A stretch of DNA of 64,000 bases from Gammaproteobacteria bacterium (GTDB lineage Bacteria; Pseudomonadota; Gammaproteobacteria; Steroidobacterales; Steroidobacteraceae). Made by a program: the position numbers and the translations under genes. The notes under the pieces were generated by a model. The model saw only the letters and a list, made by a program, of their open reading frames with translations, made no database searches and had not been told where the DNA came from. Location of the stretch: positions 186,001 to 250,000 of the forward strand of contig JADJHU010000002.1 in assembly GCA_016707425.1 (NCBI GenBank). Direction: 5' to 3'. Of the stretch, positions 17,436-24,858 are shown piece after piece (within the stretch, counting starts at the first letter, position 1; every line of letters begins with the position of its first letter).

Positions 17436-20183
17436 TCAGCGCTCCTGTTTGCGCAGCAACGCAATGGCCGCGCCGATGATGAGCGGCGCAGCGATCAGCA
17501 TGGGCACGAACGAAGCGCTCAGATCGCCAAAATGCAGCGCCTTGTTGAACACGCCGCGGCTGATGTCGATCATGTGCGTGGCCGGGTAGACCTCGCCCAG
17601 GACGCGCCCGAAGCCTTCCAGCGAGGACACCGGGTCGTTGACGCCGGCGAACTGCATGGTCGGGATCATGGTGCCGATCATCGCGAAGAACATGGCTGCG
17701 ATCTGGCTCTTGGTGATGCTCGATGCCAGCAGGCCCATGCCGGTGGCGCAGAAGCTGAAGACCAGCGCGGCCAGCAGTAGCGTGGCAAAGCTCCCCTTGA
17801 CCGGTACGGCGAAGATGGTGACGGCCAGCAGCATCATCAGAGCGAAATTGAGCATGGCCAGTGCCACGTAGGGCAGTTGCTTGCCGAGCAGGAATTCCGT
17901 GCGCGTGACCGGCGTGACGTACAGGTTGATGATCGAGCCGGTTTCCTTCTCGCGCACCACAGCCAGCGCCGCCAGCATGGCCGGCAGCATCAGCAGCAGC
18001 ATGGGCATGACCGCCGGGGCCATGGCGGGCAGGCTTTTCACGTCCGGGTTGTAGCGAAAGCGCGTCTCGATGCCGGCCATGCCGAACGGCACTCCGCCGC
18101 CACGGGCGGCGGCCTGCTCGCCCAGCCAGTGCTGGTGGATGCCCTGCACATAGCCCTTGACGGTCTCGGCACGCTGCGGCATCGAGCCGTCGACCCAGGC
18201 GCCGATTGCCACGTTGCGGCCGTGCAGCACGTCGCGCCCGAAGCCGAGCGGAATCTCCAGCGCCAGGTTCAGCTCGCCGCTGACCATGCGCCGATCCAGT
18301 TCCGCGTAATCGCTGATCGGCGGCCGCTCGACGAAGTAGCGTGAGCCCGCCAGGCTCGCGGCGTAGCTCTCGCTCAGGGTCGATTGATCGCGGTCGAGGA
18401 CGGCATAGCGCAAGTCGTTGACGTCGGTGGTGATGCCAAAGCCCATCACGAGCATCAAGAGCACGGAGCCGGCCAGCGCCAGGGTCAACCGTACCGGGTC
18501 ACGCCGCAGCTCCAGTGCCTCGCGCCACAGGTAGCTGAGCAGCCGCCGCAAGCTGAAGCGACGGCGTCTGGCGTGGGCGGGAAAGGGTTGTGCCGTGATC
18601 GATGCAGCGGCGGCGGCCGGCGCATCGGCCTGCGGTGCATCGCCGCCCGCTTCCAGCAGATAGCCGATGAACGCCTCTTCCAGATTCTGCGCACTGCGCT
18701 TTTCGACCAGCTTCGCGGGCGCATCGCTGTCGAGCACCTTGCCCGCGTGCATCATCGACATGCGGTCGCAGCGCTCGGCCTCGTTCATGAAGTGCGTGGA
18801 GAGGAAGATCGTCACCCGGTCGCGGCGCGACAGCTCAACCAGCAGGCGCCAGAAGGCGTCGCGCGCAACCGGGTCCACGCCAGAGGTCGGCTCGTCGAGG
18901 ATCAGCAGTTCTGGCTGGTGCACCATCGCCACCGCCAGCGACAGGCGTTGGCGCATGCCCAGCGGCATGCCGGCGGGCAGGCTGTCTTGCATTTCGGCCA
19001 GGCCGAAGCGCTGCACCATCTCGGCCACACGCTGCGGAATGTCCCCTTCGGGCACCCGGAACAGGCGCGCATGCAACTCCAGGTTCTGGCGTACCGTGAG
19101 CTCGCTGTAGAGCGAGAACGCCTGCGACATATAGCCGACGCGACGGCGTGTGGCCATGTCCCTGGGGTCGACCTCGTGCCCGAGCAGCCAGGCCCGGCCT
19201 TCGCTCGCCTCCAGCAGCCCGGTCAGCATCTTCATCGTCACCGTCTTCCCGCAGCCGTTGGAGCCGAGGAAGCCGAAAATCTCGCCGCGACGGATGCGGA
19301 ACGACACGTGATCCACCGCGACGAAATCGCCGAAGCGCATCGTCAGATCCCGCGCCTCGATGGCGATGTCGTCCTCCGACGCCTCCAACGGGGGGATTTC
19401 GACCGCTGCGTGGCCGCGCTTCTTGTCTTCGGGCAGCAGCTCGATGAACGCCGCCTCCAACGCGTCGGTGCCGGTGCGCGCCAGCAATTCCTGCGGCGTG
19501 CCGGTCGCGAGCACCTGGCCGTCGTCCATGGCCACTAGCCAGTCGAAGCGCTGGGCCTCGTCCATATAGGCCGTGGCGACGATCACACTCATGCCCGGCC
19601 GGTCCTGGCGGATGCGCGCGATCAGCTCCCAGAACTGCGCGCGCGCCAGCGGGTCCACGCCCGTGGTCGGCTCGTCCAGAATCAGCAGATCCGGGTCGTG
19701 GATCAGCGCGCAGCACAGGCCCAGCTTCTGCTTCATGCCGCCGGAGAGCTTTCCCACTGGCCGGCTGAGGAACTCGCGCAGGCCCGTGGCGTTGGTGAGG
19801 TCGTCGATGCGTCGGCGCCGCTCGGCGGCGTCGTGGCCGAACAGGCGCGCGAAGAACTGCAGGTTCTCCTCCACCGAGAGCGTCGGGTACAGGTTCTTGC
19901 CCAGGCCCTGCGGCATGTAGGCGATGCGCGGGCAAACGGCGTCGCGATGGCGGCGGCTGGCCATGTCGCCGCCCAGCACTTGCACACGCCCCTCCTGCAC
20001 GGTGCGCACACCGGCCACCAGCGACAGCAGGCTGGACTTGCCCACGCCGTCCGGCCCGATCAGGCCAACCATGCAGCCCGATGGCAGCCCGAGCGTGATG
20101 CCGGCCAGGGCCTGGACCTTGCCGTAGCGCAGCCGCACCTGCTCCAGGCGCACGACTTCGCGCTCCGGGGAGGCCTGCGTCAT
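17436..20183 (-). CDS. rbbA: RbbA-type fused ABC transporter (two ATPases plus permease)
   Basis: A 915-residue protein starting at ATG 20183, whose ATGA overlaps the hlyD stop. It contains two ABC ATPase domains, residues about 10-240 (Walker A GPDGVGKSS, signature LSGGMKQK, Walker B LLILDEPTTGVDP) and about 280-500 (GSNGCGKT, LGMRQRLS, LLILDEPTSGVDP), then an ABC-2 permease domain with six segments from about 560 (VVREKETGSIINLYVTPVTRTEFLLGKQ). This is the architecture of RbbA/YhiH, described both as a ribosome-associated ATPase and as an exporter subunit. The setting beside HlyD and an outer-membrane factor favours export. Intact. Confidence 0.92.
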   Translation of the reverse strand: MTQASPEREVVRLEQVRLRYGKVQALAGITLGLPSGCMVGLIGPDGVGKSSLLSLVAGVRTVQEGRVQVLGGDMASRRHRDAVCPRIAYMPQGLGKNLYPTLSVEENLQFFARLFGHDAAERRRRIDDLTNATGLREFLSRPVGKLSGGMKQKLGLCCALIHDPDLLILDEPTTGVDPLARAQFWELIARIRQDRPGMSVIVATAYMDEAQRFDWLVAMDDGQVLATGTPQELLARTGTDALEAAFIELLPEDKKRGHAAVEIPPLEASEDDIAIEARDLTMRFGDFVAVDHVSFRIRRGEIFGFLGSNGCGKTVTMKMLTGLLEASEGRAWLLGHEVDPRDMATRRRVGYMSQAFSLYSELTVRQNLELHARLFRVPEGDIPQRVAEMVQRFGLAEMQDSLPAGMPLGMRQRLSLAVAMVHQPELLILDEPTSGVDPVARDAFWRLLVELSRRDRVTIFLSTHFMNEAERCDRMSMMHAGKVLDSDAPAKLVEKRSAQNLEEAFIGYLLEAGGDAPQADAPAAAAASITAQPFPAHARRRRFSLRRLLSYLWREALELRRDPVRLTLALAGSVLLMLVMGFGITTDVNDLRYAVLDRDQSTLSESYAASLAGSRYFVERPPISDYAELDRRMVSGELNLALEIPLGFGRDVLHGRNVAIGAWVDGSMPQRAETVKGYVQGIHQHWLGEQAAARGGGVPFGMAGIETRFRYNPDVKSLPAMAPAVMPMLLLMLPAMLAALAVVREKETGSIINLYVTPVTRTEFLLGKQLPYVALAMLNFALMMLLAVTIFAVPVKGSFATLLLAALVFSFCATGMGLLASSITKSQIAAMFFAMIGTMIPTMQFAGVNDPVSSLEGFGRVLGEVYPATHMIDISRGVFNKALHFGDLSASFVPMLIAAPLIIGAAIALLRKQER

Positions 20184-21280
20184 TGCCGCGGCTTCAATGC
20201 CAGGCGGGCCGGCCATTCCTGCGAAGGATCAAGTCGCACCCAGGCCTCGCCCGGCAGGCCAGTCTTGACGTGCTCCAGGTGCTTGAGCAGCAGTTCGCGG
20301 TCGATCTTCGCCCGTACACGGAACATCAGCTTCTGGCGCTCGCTGGCGGTCTCCACCGTCTTGGGCGTGAACTGCGCCGAGCTGGCGATGAAGGAAACCC
20401 TGGCCGGAATCACATAGTCGGGCGCGGCGTCCAGCACGATGCGCACTTCCGAGCCGAGCGCGAGCCGGCCGGCCGCCTCGGTCGGCAGGAAGAACGTCAT
20501 GTACACGTCCGACAGGTCGATCAGGTTCATCACCCGCCCGCCCGCGCCCAGCACTTCGCCGGGCTGGGCCACGCGAAACTGCACGCGGCCATCACGCGGT
20601 GCCTTGAGCTGGCTGTCGGCGATCTCGGCCTGGATGCGCTGCAGTGTGGCCTCCACCGCCTCGACCTGCGACCGTGCGCTGACCACCTGCGCCTCGGCTG
20701 CGGCGATGGCGGCATCGGTCGACGCGACCTGCGCCCGCGCAGCGGCGACATTCGCCTCGGCGCTTAGCGTGCGTGCGCGGTCATCATCCAGGGTCTGGGT
20801 CGAAGTGACGCCTTCCTTGATCAGGGTTTCGGAGCGTCCCAGCCGGCGCTGGGCGGCGTCGAGCTCGGCTTCGGCGCGACGTACCTGTGCCAGCAGCGCG
20901 ATCCTGTCACTTTGGCGCATCGCCACCTGCGCTCGCGCGCTAGCCACCGCATGGGTCGCCTGCCGGCGCTGCGCCGTCACCTCGCGCAGCTGCGCCTCGA
21001 GGGTTTGCACCTGCATGGTGGCCAGTACTTGTCCGGCTTTCACGAAATCACCTTCACCGACCAGGATGTCGCCGACGCGGCCAGCCAGTTTGGTAGCGAT
21101 GTCCACCTCGGTTGCCTCGATGCGACCATTGCTGCGAATGAAGGCGCCGTCCTCGGTGCCAGCACGGAAACGATCCAAGGCGTACCAGCCCGAGAGCACC
21201 AGTGCAGCGACAACGTAACCGGTAAGTGCGTGGAGTTCTTCCTTCGCGGTTTCGATTTGCGGAGAGTGATTTCCGTTCAT
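20180..21280 (-). CDS. yhiI: HlyD-family periplasmic adaptor, 5' end replaced by IS66 sequence
   Basis: As read, a 366-residue frame opening at ATG 21280 inside the left end of the IS66 element. The first 22 residues come from the element; from VVAALVLSGWYALDRF on it is the genuine adaptor with membrane anchor, lipoyl-type hairpin (VDIATKLAGRVGDILVGEGDFVKAGQVLATM), a long coiled coil (about 80-210) and a beta-barrel domain. The native first 13 codons (MTISFKNKLLPAL) now lie at 23708-23746 beyond the element. The junction happens to keep the frame, so a hybrid could be made. Its stop overlaps the rbbA start. Confidence 0.85.
   Translation of the reverse strand: MNGNHSPQIETAKEELHALTGYVVAALVLSGWYALDRFRAGTEDGAFIRSNGRIEATEVDIATKLAGRVGDILVGEGDFVKAGQVLATMQVQTLEAQLREVTAQRRQATHAVASARAQVAMRQSDRIALLAQVRRAEAELDAAQRRLGRSETLIKEGVTSTQTLDDDRARTLSAEANVAAARAQVASTDAAIAAAEAQVVSARSQVEAVEATLQRIQAEIADSQLKAPRDGRVQFRVAQPGEVLGAGGRVMNLIDLSDVYMTFFLPTEAAGRLALGSEVRIVLDAAPDYVIPARVSFIASSAQFTPKTVETASERQKLMFRVRAKIDRELLLKHLEHVKTGLPGEAWVRLDPSQEWPARLALKPRQ
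21207..21214. repeat. IS66 target-site duplication (left copy)
   Basis: gcgacaac, repeated exactly at 23700-23707. Removing the element and one copy restores the hlyD reading frame. Confidence 0.9.
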
Positions 21281-21297
21281 CGAACGGGAGAACGGCG

Positions 21298-21633
21298 ATG
21301 CGAGGACGAGTAGCGACGGGTACGGGCCGGCGGCGACGCACGAGCGCGTGGCAAGCCCTGGTGGAGGGCTTCGGTGCAAGCGGTCTGACGCTTGCGCAGT
21401 ACTGCGCGCGCGAAGGGATTGGCATGGCGAGCTACCATCGCTGGCGCAGACTGCTCTCGGCACCGCGGCGGCGGGCGGTGACGACGAGACCCGCAAGCTC
21501 CTCGGGGATGACGCGGGCGGAGCCGGTGACGCCGGCGTTCGTCGATCTTGGCGCACTCCCCGGCACGAGCTCCAGGCTCGAGCTGCGGCTGGACCTCGGC
21601 GGTGGCGTGATCCTGCAGATCGCGCGCGGCTGA
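21298..21633 (+). CDS. tnpA: IS66 TnpA accessory protein
   Basis: A 111-residue basic protein with the helix-turn-helix of IS66 OrfA (WQALVEGFGASGLTLAQYCAREGIGMASYHRWRRLL). It is the first gene of the element and is required together with TnpB for IS66 transposition. The ATG at 21298 is the first in frame after the terminal repeat. Intact. Confidence 0.85.
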   Translation: MRGRVATGTGRRRRTSAWQALVEGFGASGLTLAQYCAREGIGMASYHRWRRLLSAPRRRAVTTRPASSSGMTRAEPVTPAFVDLGALPGTSSRLELRLDLGGGVILQIARG

Positions 21634-21646
21634 GTGGCGCCGATTG

Positions 21647-22003
21647 ATGTTCTTCGCCGAGGGTCAGATCCGGGTGCATCTGTACGGCTCGCCCACGGAC
21701 ATGAGGAAGTCTTACGACGGCCTGCAGGCGCTCGTGTCGCATGCGATGGGCGAGAACCCGGCGAGCGGTGCGCTTTACGTGTTCATCAACCGGCGCGGTT
21801 CGCAGTGCAAGGTGCTGTACTTCGATCGCAGCGGCTACTGCCTCTGGGGAAAGCGCCTCGAGCGCGGTCGCTTCATAGGCGACTGGAGAGCGGTACGCAC
21901 GCGGCAGATGGACTGGACCGCGCTGAAGCTCCTGCTCGAGGGGATGGAGGGGCGCCAGGTGCGGCGTCGATACGCACTGCCGGCAGTAAGCAAAGTGCTG
22001 TAA
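21647..22003 (+). CDS. tnpB: IS66 TnpB (Orf2) accessory protein
   Basis: A 118-residue protein matching the highly conserved IS66 Orf2 family: IRVHLYGSPTDMRKSYDGLQALV, ASGALYVFINRRGSQCKVLYFD and GYCLWGKRLERGRF. A TTG three bases upstream is an alternative start. Despite the name it is unrelated to the RNA-guided TnpB nucleases. Intact and in the usual second position. Confidence 0.92.
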   Translation: MFFAEGQIRVHLYGSPTDMRKSYDGLQALVSHAMGENPASGALYVFINRRGSQCKVLYFDRSGYCLWGKRLERGRFIGDWRAVRTRQMDWTALKLLLEGMEGRQVRRRYALPAVSKVL

Positions 22004-22042
22004 ATAAAGCACTTTTGCGATCCGCGTTGCTATACTGTGCGC

Positions 22043-23671
22043 ATGGTGATCGGCGCCGCCACGAGCACTTCGATACCGGTCTCCGCCGCGACGATGAGCG
22101 CGGCGGAGTTGCTCGGCGTGGTGCGCTCACAGGCGCAGACGATCTCGACGCAGGGCGAGCAGATCGCCGCGCTGAAGCACCAGCTCGAGTGGTTCAAGCG
22201 CCAGATCTTCGGCCAGAAGAGCGAGCGCTTCGCCCCGACGCCGCCCCCCGATCCGATGCAGCTGTATCTCGGCGAGATCGTCGGCACGACGCCGCAGCCA
22301 ACCTCGCCTCCCGAGAAGTTCAAGACCGTCGCCGGCCATACGCGCCGCACTCCCCTGAAGGACGCCGCCGATGCCGCCGAAGAAGTTCCGTTCTTCGACG
22401 AGTCCCAGGTGCCGGTGCAGACCATCGTGCTCGCCCCCGCCGAGATTGAGGGCCTCTCGGGCGAGGACTACGAGATCATCGGCGAGAAGATCACCTACCG
22501 GATGGCCCAGCGCCCCGGCACCTACCAGGTGATCCGCTACCGGCGGCTGGTTGTAAAGCTCAAGGGTAAGGCCGACGCGGGGAAGATCCTCTGCCTGCCC
22601 GCCCCGCAAGGGGTGATCGAGGGCAGCCGGGCGGATGTGAGCCTGCAGGCGGGGATCCTGGTGGACAAGTTCGCCTGGCACCTCCCGCTCTACCGCCAGC
22701 ACCAGCGCATGGAGGCGGGCGGCATCCGCGTCAGCCGGCCGTGGCTGACCCAGATCGCCCAGCAGACCATCGCGCTGCTGACCCCGATCTACGAGGCCCA
22801 GCTCGCCTCGATCCGCCAAAGCCGCGTGATCGCGATGGACGAGACGCCGATCAAGGCGGGTCGATCCGGGCACGGCAAGATGAACACCAGCTACTTCTGG
22901 CCCGTCCATGGCGAGCTCGACGAGGTCTGCTTCCCATTCCACACCTCGCGCGCCGCGCTGCATGTGCGCAGCGCCCTCGGGCTCGCCCCGAAGGCCGGCA
23001 CGGTACTCCTGACCGACGGCTATGCCGCTTACACGCAATACGCCCAGAAGACCGGCGTCACCCACGCGCTGTGCTGGGCTCACGCGAGACGGGCGTTCTA
23101 CGAGGCGCAGGACGCCGAACCCGAGGCGGTGGCCGATGTGCTGGCGTTGTTGCGGGGTCTGTACGCCGTCGAAGAACAGATCCGGGAGCAGAAGCTCGAG
23201 GCCGAGGCGAAGCAACTGCACCGGCTCACCCACAGCAAGCCGATCGTCGAGCGCTTCTTCGACTACGTCGAGCGCAGCCTGGAGCGACATGGCCTGGCGC
23301 CGGCGAATCCGTTCATCAAAGCGCTGCATTACGTCAGAGAGCGCCAGGACGGGCTCGAGGTGTTCCTCACGGATCCTGACGTACCGATCGATACCAATCA
23401 CCTCGAGCGCGCCCTGAGACCGATCCCTTTGGGGAAAAAGAACTGGCTCTTCTGTTGGACCGAACTCGGCGCCAAACACGTCGGGATCATCCAGAGCCTG
23501 ATCGTCACCTGCCGGCTGCAGAAGATCGATCCGTACACCTACCTCGTCGACGTGCTGCAGCGCGTCGGTGAGCATCCCGCCTCCCGGGTCGAGGAGCTTA
23601 CGCCGCGGCGGTGGAAAGCCCTCTTCGCCGACAAGCCGCTGCGCTCGGACATCCATCAGTTCCCGGCCTGA
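22043..23671 (+). CDS. tnpC: IS66 transposase TnpC
   Basis: A 542-residue DDE transposase: an N-terminal coiled coil and linker (IAALKHQLEWFKRQIFGQKSERF), a zinc-finger-like region, then the catalytic core with AMDETPIKA (first Asp), VLLTDGYAAY (second Asp) and DTNHLERALRPIPLGKKNWLF (Glu). Length and motif order are normal for IS66. It ends just before the right terminal repeat. Confidence 0.93.
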   Translation: MVIGAATSTSIPVSAATMSAAELLGVVRSQAQTISTQGEQIAALKHQLEWFKRQIFGQKSERFAPTPPPDPMQLYLGEIVGTTPQPTSPPEKFKTVAGHTRRTPLKDAADAAEEVPFFDESQVPVQTIVLAPAEIEGLSGEDYEIIGEKITYRMAQRPGTYQVIRYRRLVVKLKGKADAGKILCLPAPQGVIEGSRADVSLQAGILVDKFAWHLPLYRQHQRMEAGGIRVSRPWLTQIAQQTIALLTPIYEAQLASIRQSRVIAMDETPIKAGRSGHGKMNTSYFWPVHGELDEVCFPFHTSRAALHVRSALGLAPKAGTVLLTDGYAAYTQYAQKTGVTHALCWAHARRAFYEAQDAEPEAVADVLALLRGLYAVEEQIREQKLEAEAKQLHRLTHSKPIVERFFDYVERSLERHGLAPANPFIKALHYVRERQDGLEVFLTDPDVPIDTNHLERALRPIPLGKKNWLFCWTELGAKHVGIIQSLIVTCRLQKIDPYTYLVDVLQRVGEHPASRVEELTPRRWKALFADKPLRSDIHQFPA

Positions 23672-23699
23672 GCAAGAACTCCGCGTGGTTACCGGTTAC

Positions 23700-23746
23700 G
23701 CGACAACGAGGGCGGGAAGCAGCTTGTTCTTGAAGGAGATAGTCAT
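23700..23746 (-). other. Displaced native 5' end of hlyD
   Basis: The minus strand from ATG 23746 reads MTISFKNKLLPAL and joins VVAALVLSGWYALDRF at 21214 once the IS66 element and one duplication copy are removed. The start lies 5 bases after the outer-membrane-factor stop with GGAG-type spacing, showing the original operon order. Confidence 0.85.
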
Positions 23747-23751
23747 GATGA

Positions 23752-24618
23752 TCACCGGGGAAACGACTTAGACGGAAGGGACGGTGTGGGCAGCAGCGGT
23801 GCATCACCCGCCTGTTGCGATCCGGCGCCCAGCGTGGCGTGGAGCGCAACCCGGCTGAACAGCAGAGCACCGCGTGTCTGCACCAGTTGTTGCTCGCCAA
23901 TAACCCGGTTGCGTTCCGCATCCGGCACATCCAGAAAGCTGGACGCGCCACCGAGAACCGTCAGGCCGGTACGTGGGCAAGACGCGGCGCCTGCCGCCCC
24001 GATGTTGGCATTGGACGCCCGCAACTGATGCCCGGTTGTCAACACGTCGGGCCGGCCTTGCAGCAGATCGGAAGGCAGCCCCGGCGCCAGTGGGGGAAAC
24101 ATCCCGTCATTGAGAGGAGTGCGCTCGGCCGGCGCGGTGAAGGTCCCCGTCACGTCCCCGACCAAAATACTCAGCGCCAGCCACTGCGCATCCCACTGAT
24201 GCCAGATCTGGACGAACAGGGACTCGGCTTGCGTCAGCAGAGCCTCCCCCTGTGCCAACTCCAACTGCGAGGCCGAGCCGACTTCGAAGAATCGAGTGAA
24301 AATGCACAGCGACCCGCACTGACTGGATTCGCTGGCCCGCGCCACGAGCGCGATGGTCACCACGCGGCGTGCTGCGCTGCACGCCATAGGCCGCCTGTGC
24401 CTCCTGCACGCGCAGCATGCCAAGGCCAGGTCTACGAAACAAGCACGCCAGTCGATGGCGGTGGTCGGCGATCGCCCGGTCGCAAGCGATGGCGCGCGCT
24501 GCGGATAGGCAGCGGGCAGCGCCACCGCCGGGCGCTCGTGCCGAGGCGCCATCGAGGTGCAGGCGGCCGCCAGCAGGGCCTCTGCGCAGGCAATCAGCTG
24601 GAATGAATAGCGGGACAT
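23752..24618 (-). pseudogene. OprM/NodT-type outer-membrane factor lipoprotein, internally deleted
   Basis: The product has a lipoprotein leader (LLAAACTS), then fragments of the TolC-like family: FFEVGSASQLELAQGEALL, a conserved GLPSDLLQGRPDVL block, NANIGAA, and the C-terminal VPDAERNRVIGEQQLVQTRGALL. At 288 residues it is about 180 short of normal, and a stretch after residue 60 (CRRHRRPMACSAARR) is out of register, so the helical repeats are incomplete. It heads the operon with hlyD, rbbA and yhhJ and would have been the outer-membrane exit duct. Confidence 0.75.
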
Positions 24619-24858
24619 GAGGGAGTTCCAATAGGAGGGGCTGGCAAGGGCAGTCGTCATTCACTGTCGTGCCCCATGGCGCAACGTTGAAGGAATCGAG
24701 ATATCCCAGCGGGAGTGGAGCGGCTGGTTCGGCAATCGGTGCCTCCTCGACCCAATCGGTGACTTCCCGTCGATCGAGTGCGGGCGGACGAATTATCAGC
24801 AAGGGGGATTCAGAAAAGTCTGCATGGCTTGGTCATGTATTTACGAAAGACGAGAGCC

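Larger units (their letters stand above)
21215..23699 (+). mobile_element. Complete IS66-family element, 8-bp target duplication
   Basis: Terminal repeats start gtaaccggtaa and match over about 26 bases with four mismatches (21215-21240 versus the complement of 23674-23699). gcgacaac at 21207-21214 and 23700-23707 is an exact 8-bp direct repeat, the length expected for IS66. All three element genes are intact, which together with the clean duplication suggests a recent insertion. Confidence 0.93.

Noticed and set aside
22127..23656. 509-codon frame antisense to IS66 tnpC
   Set aside because: Shadow frame of tnpC; composition is that of a reversed GC-rich gene.
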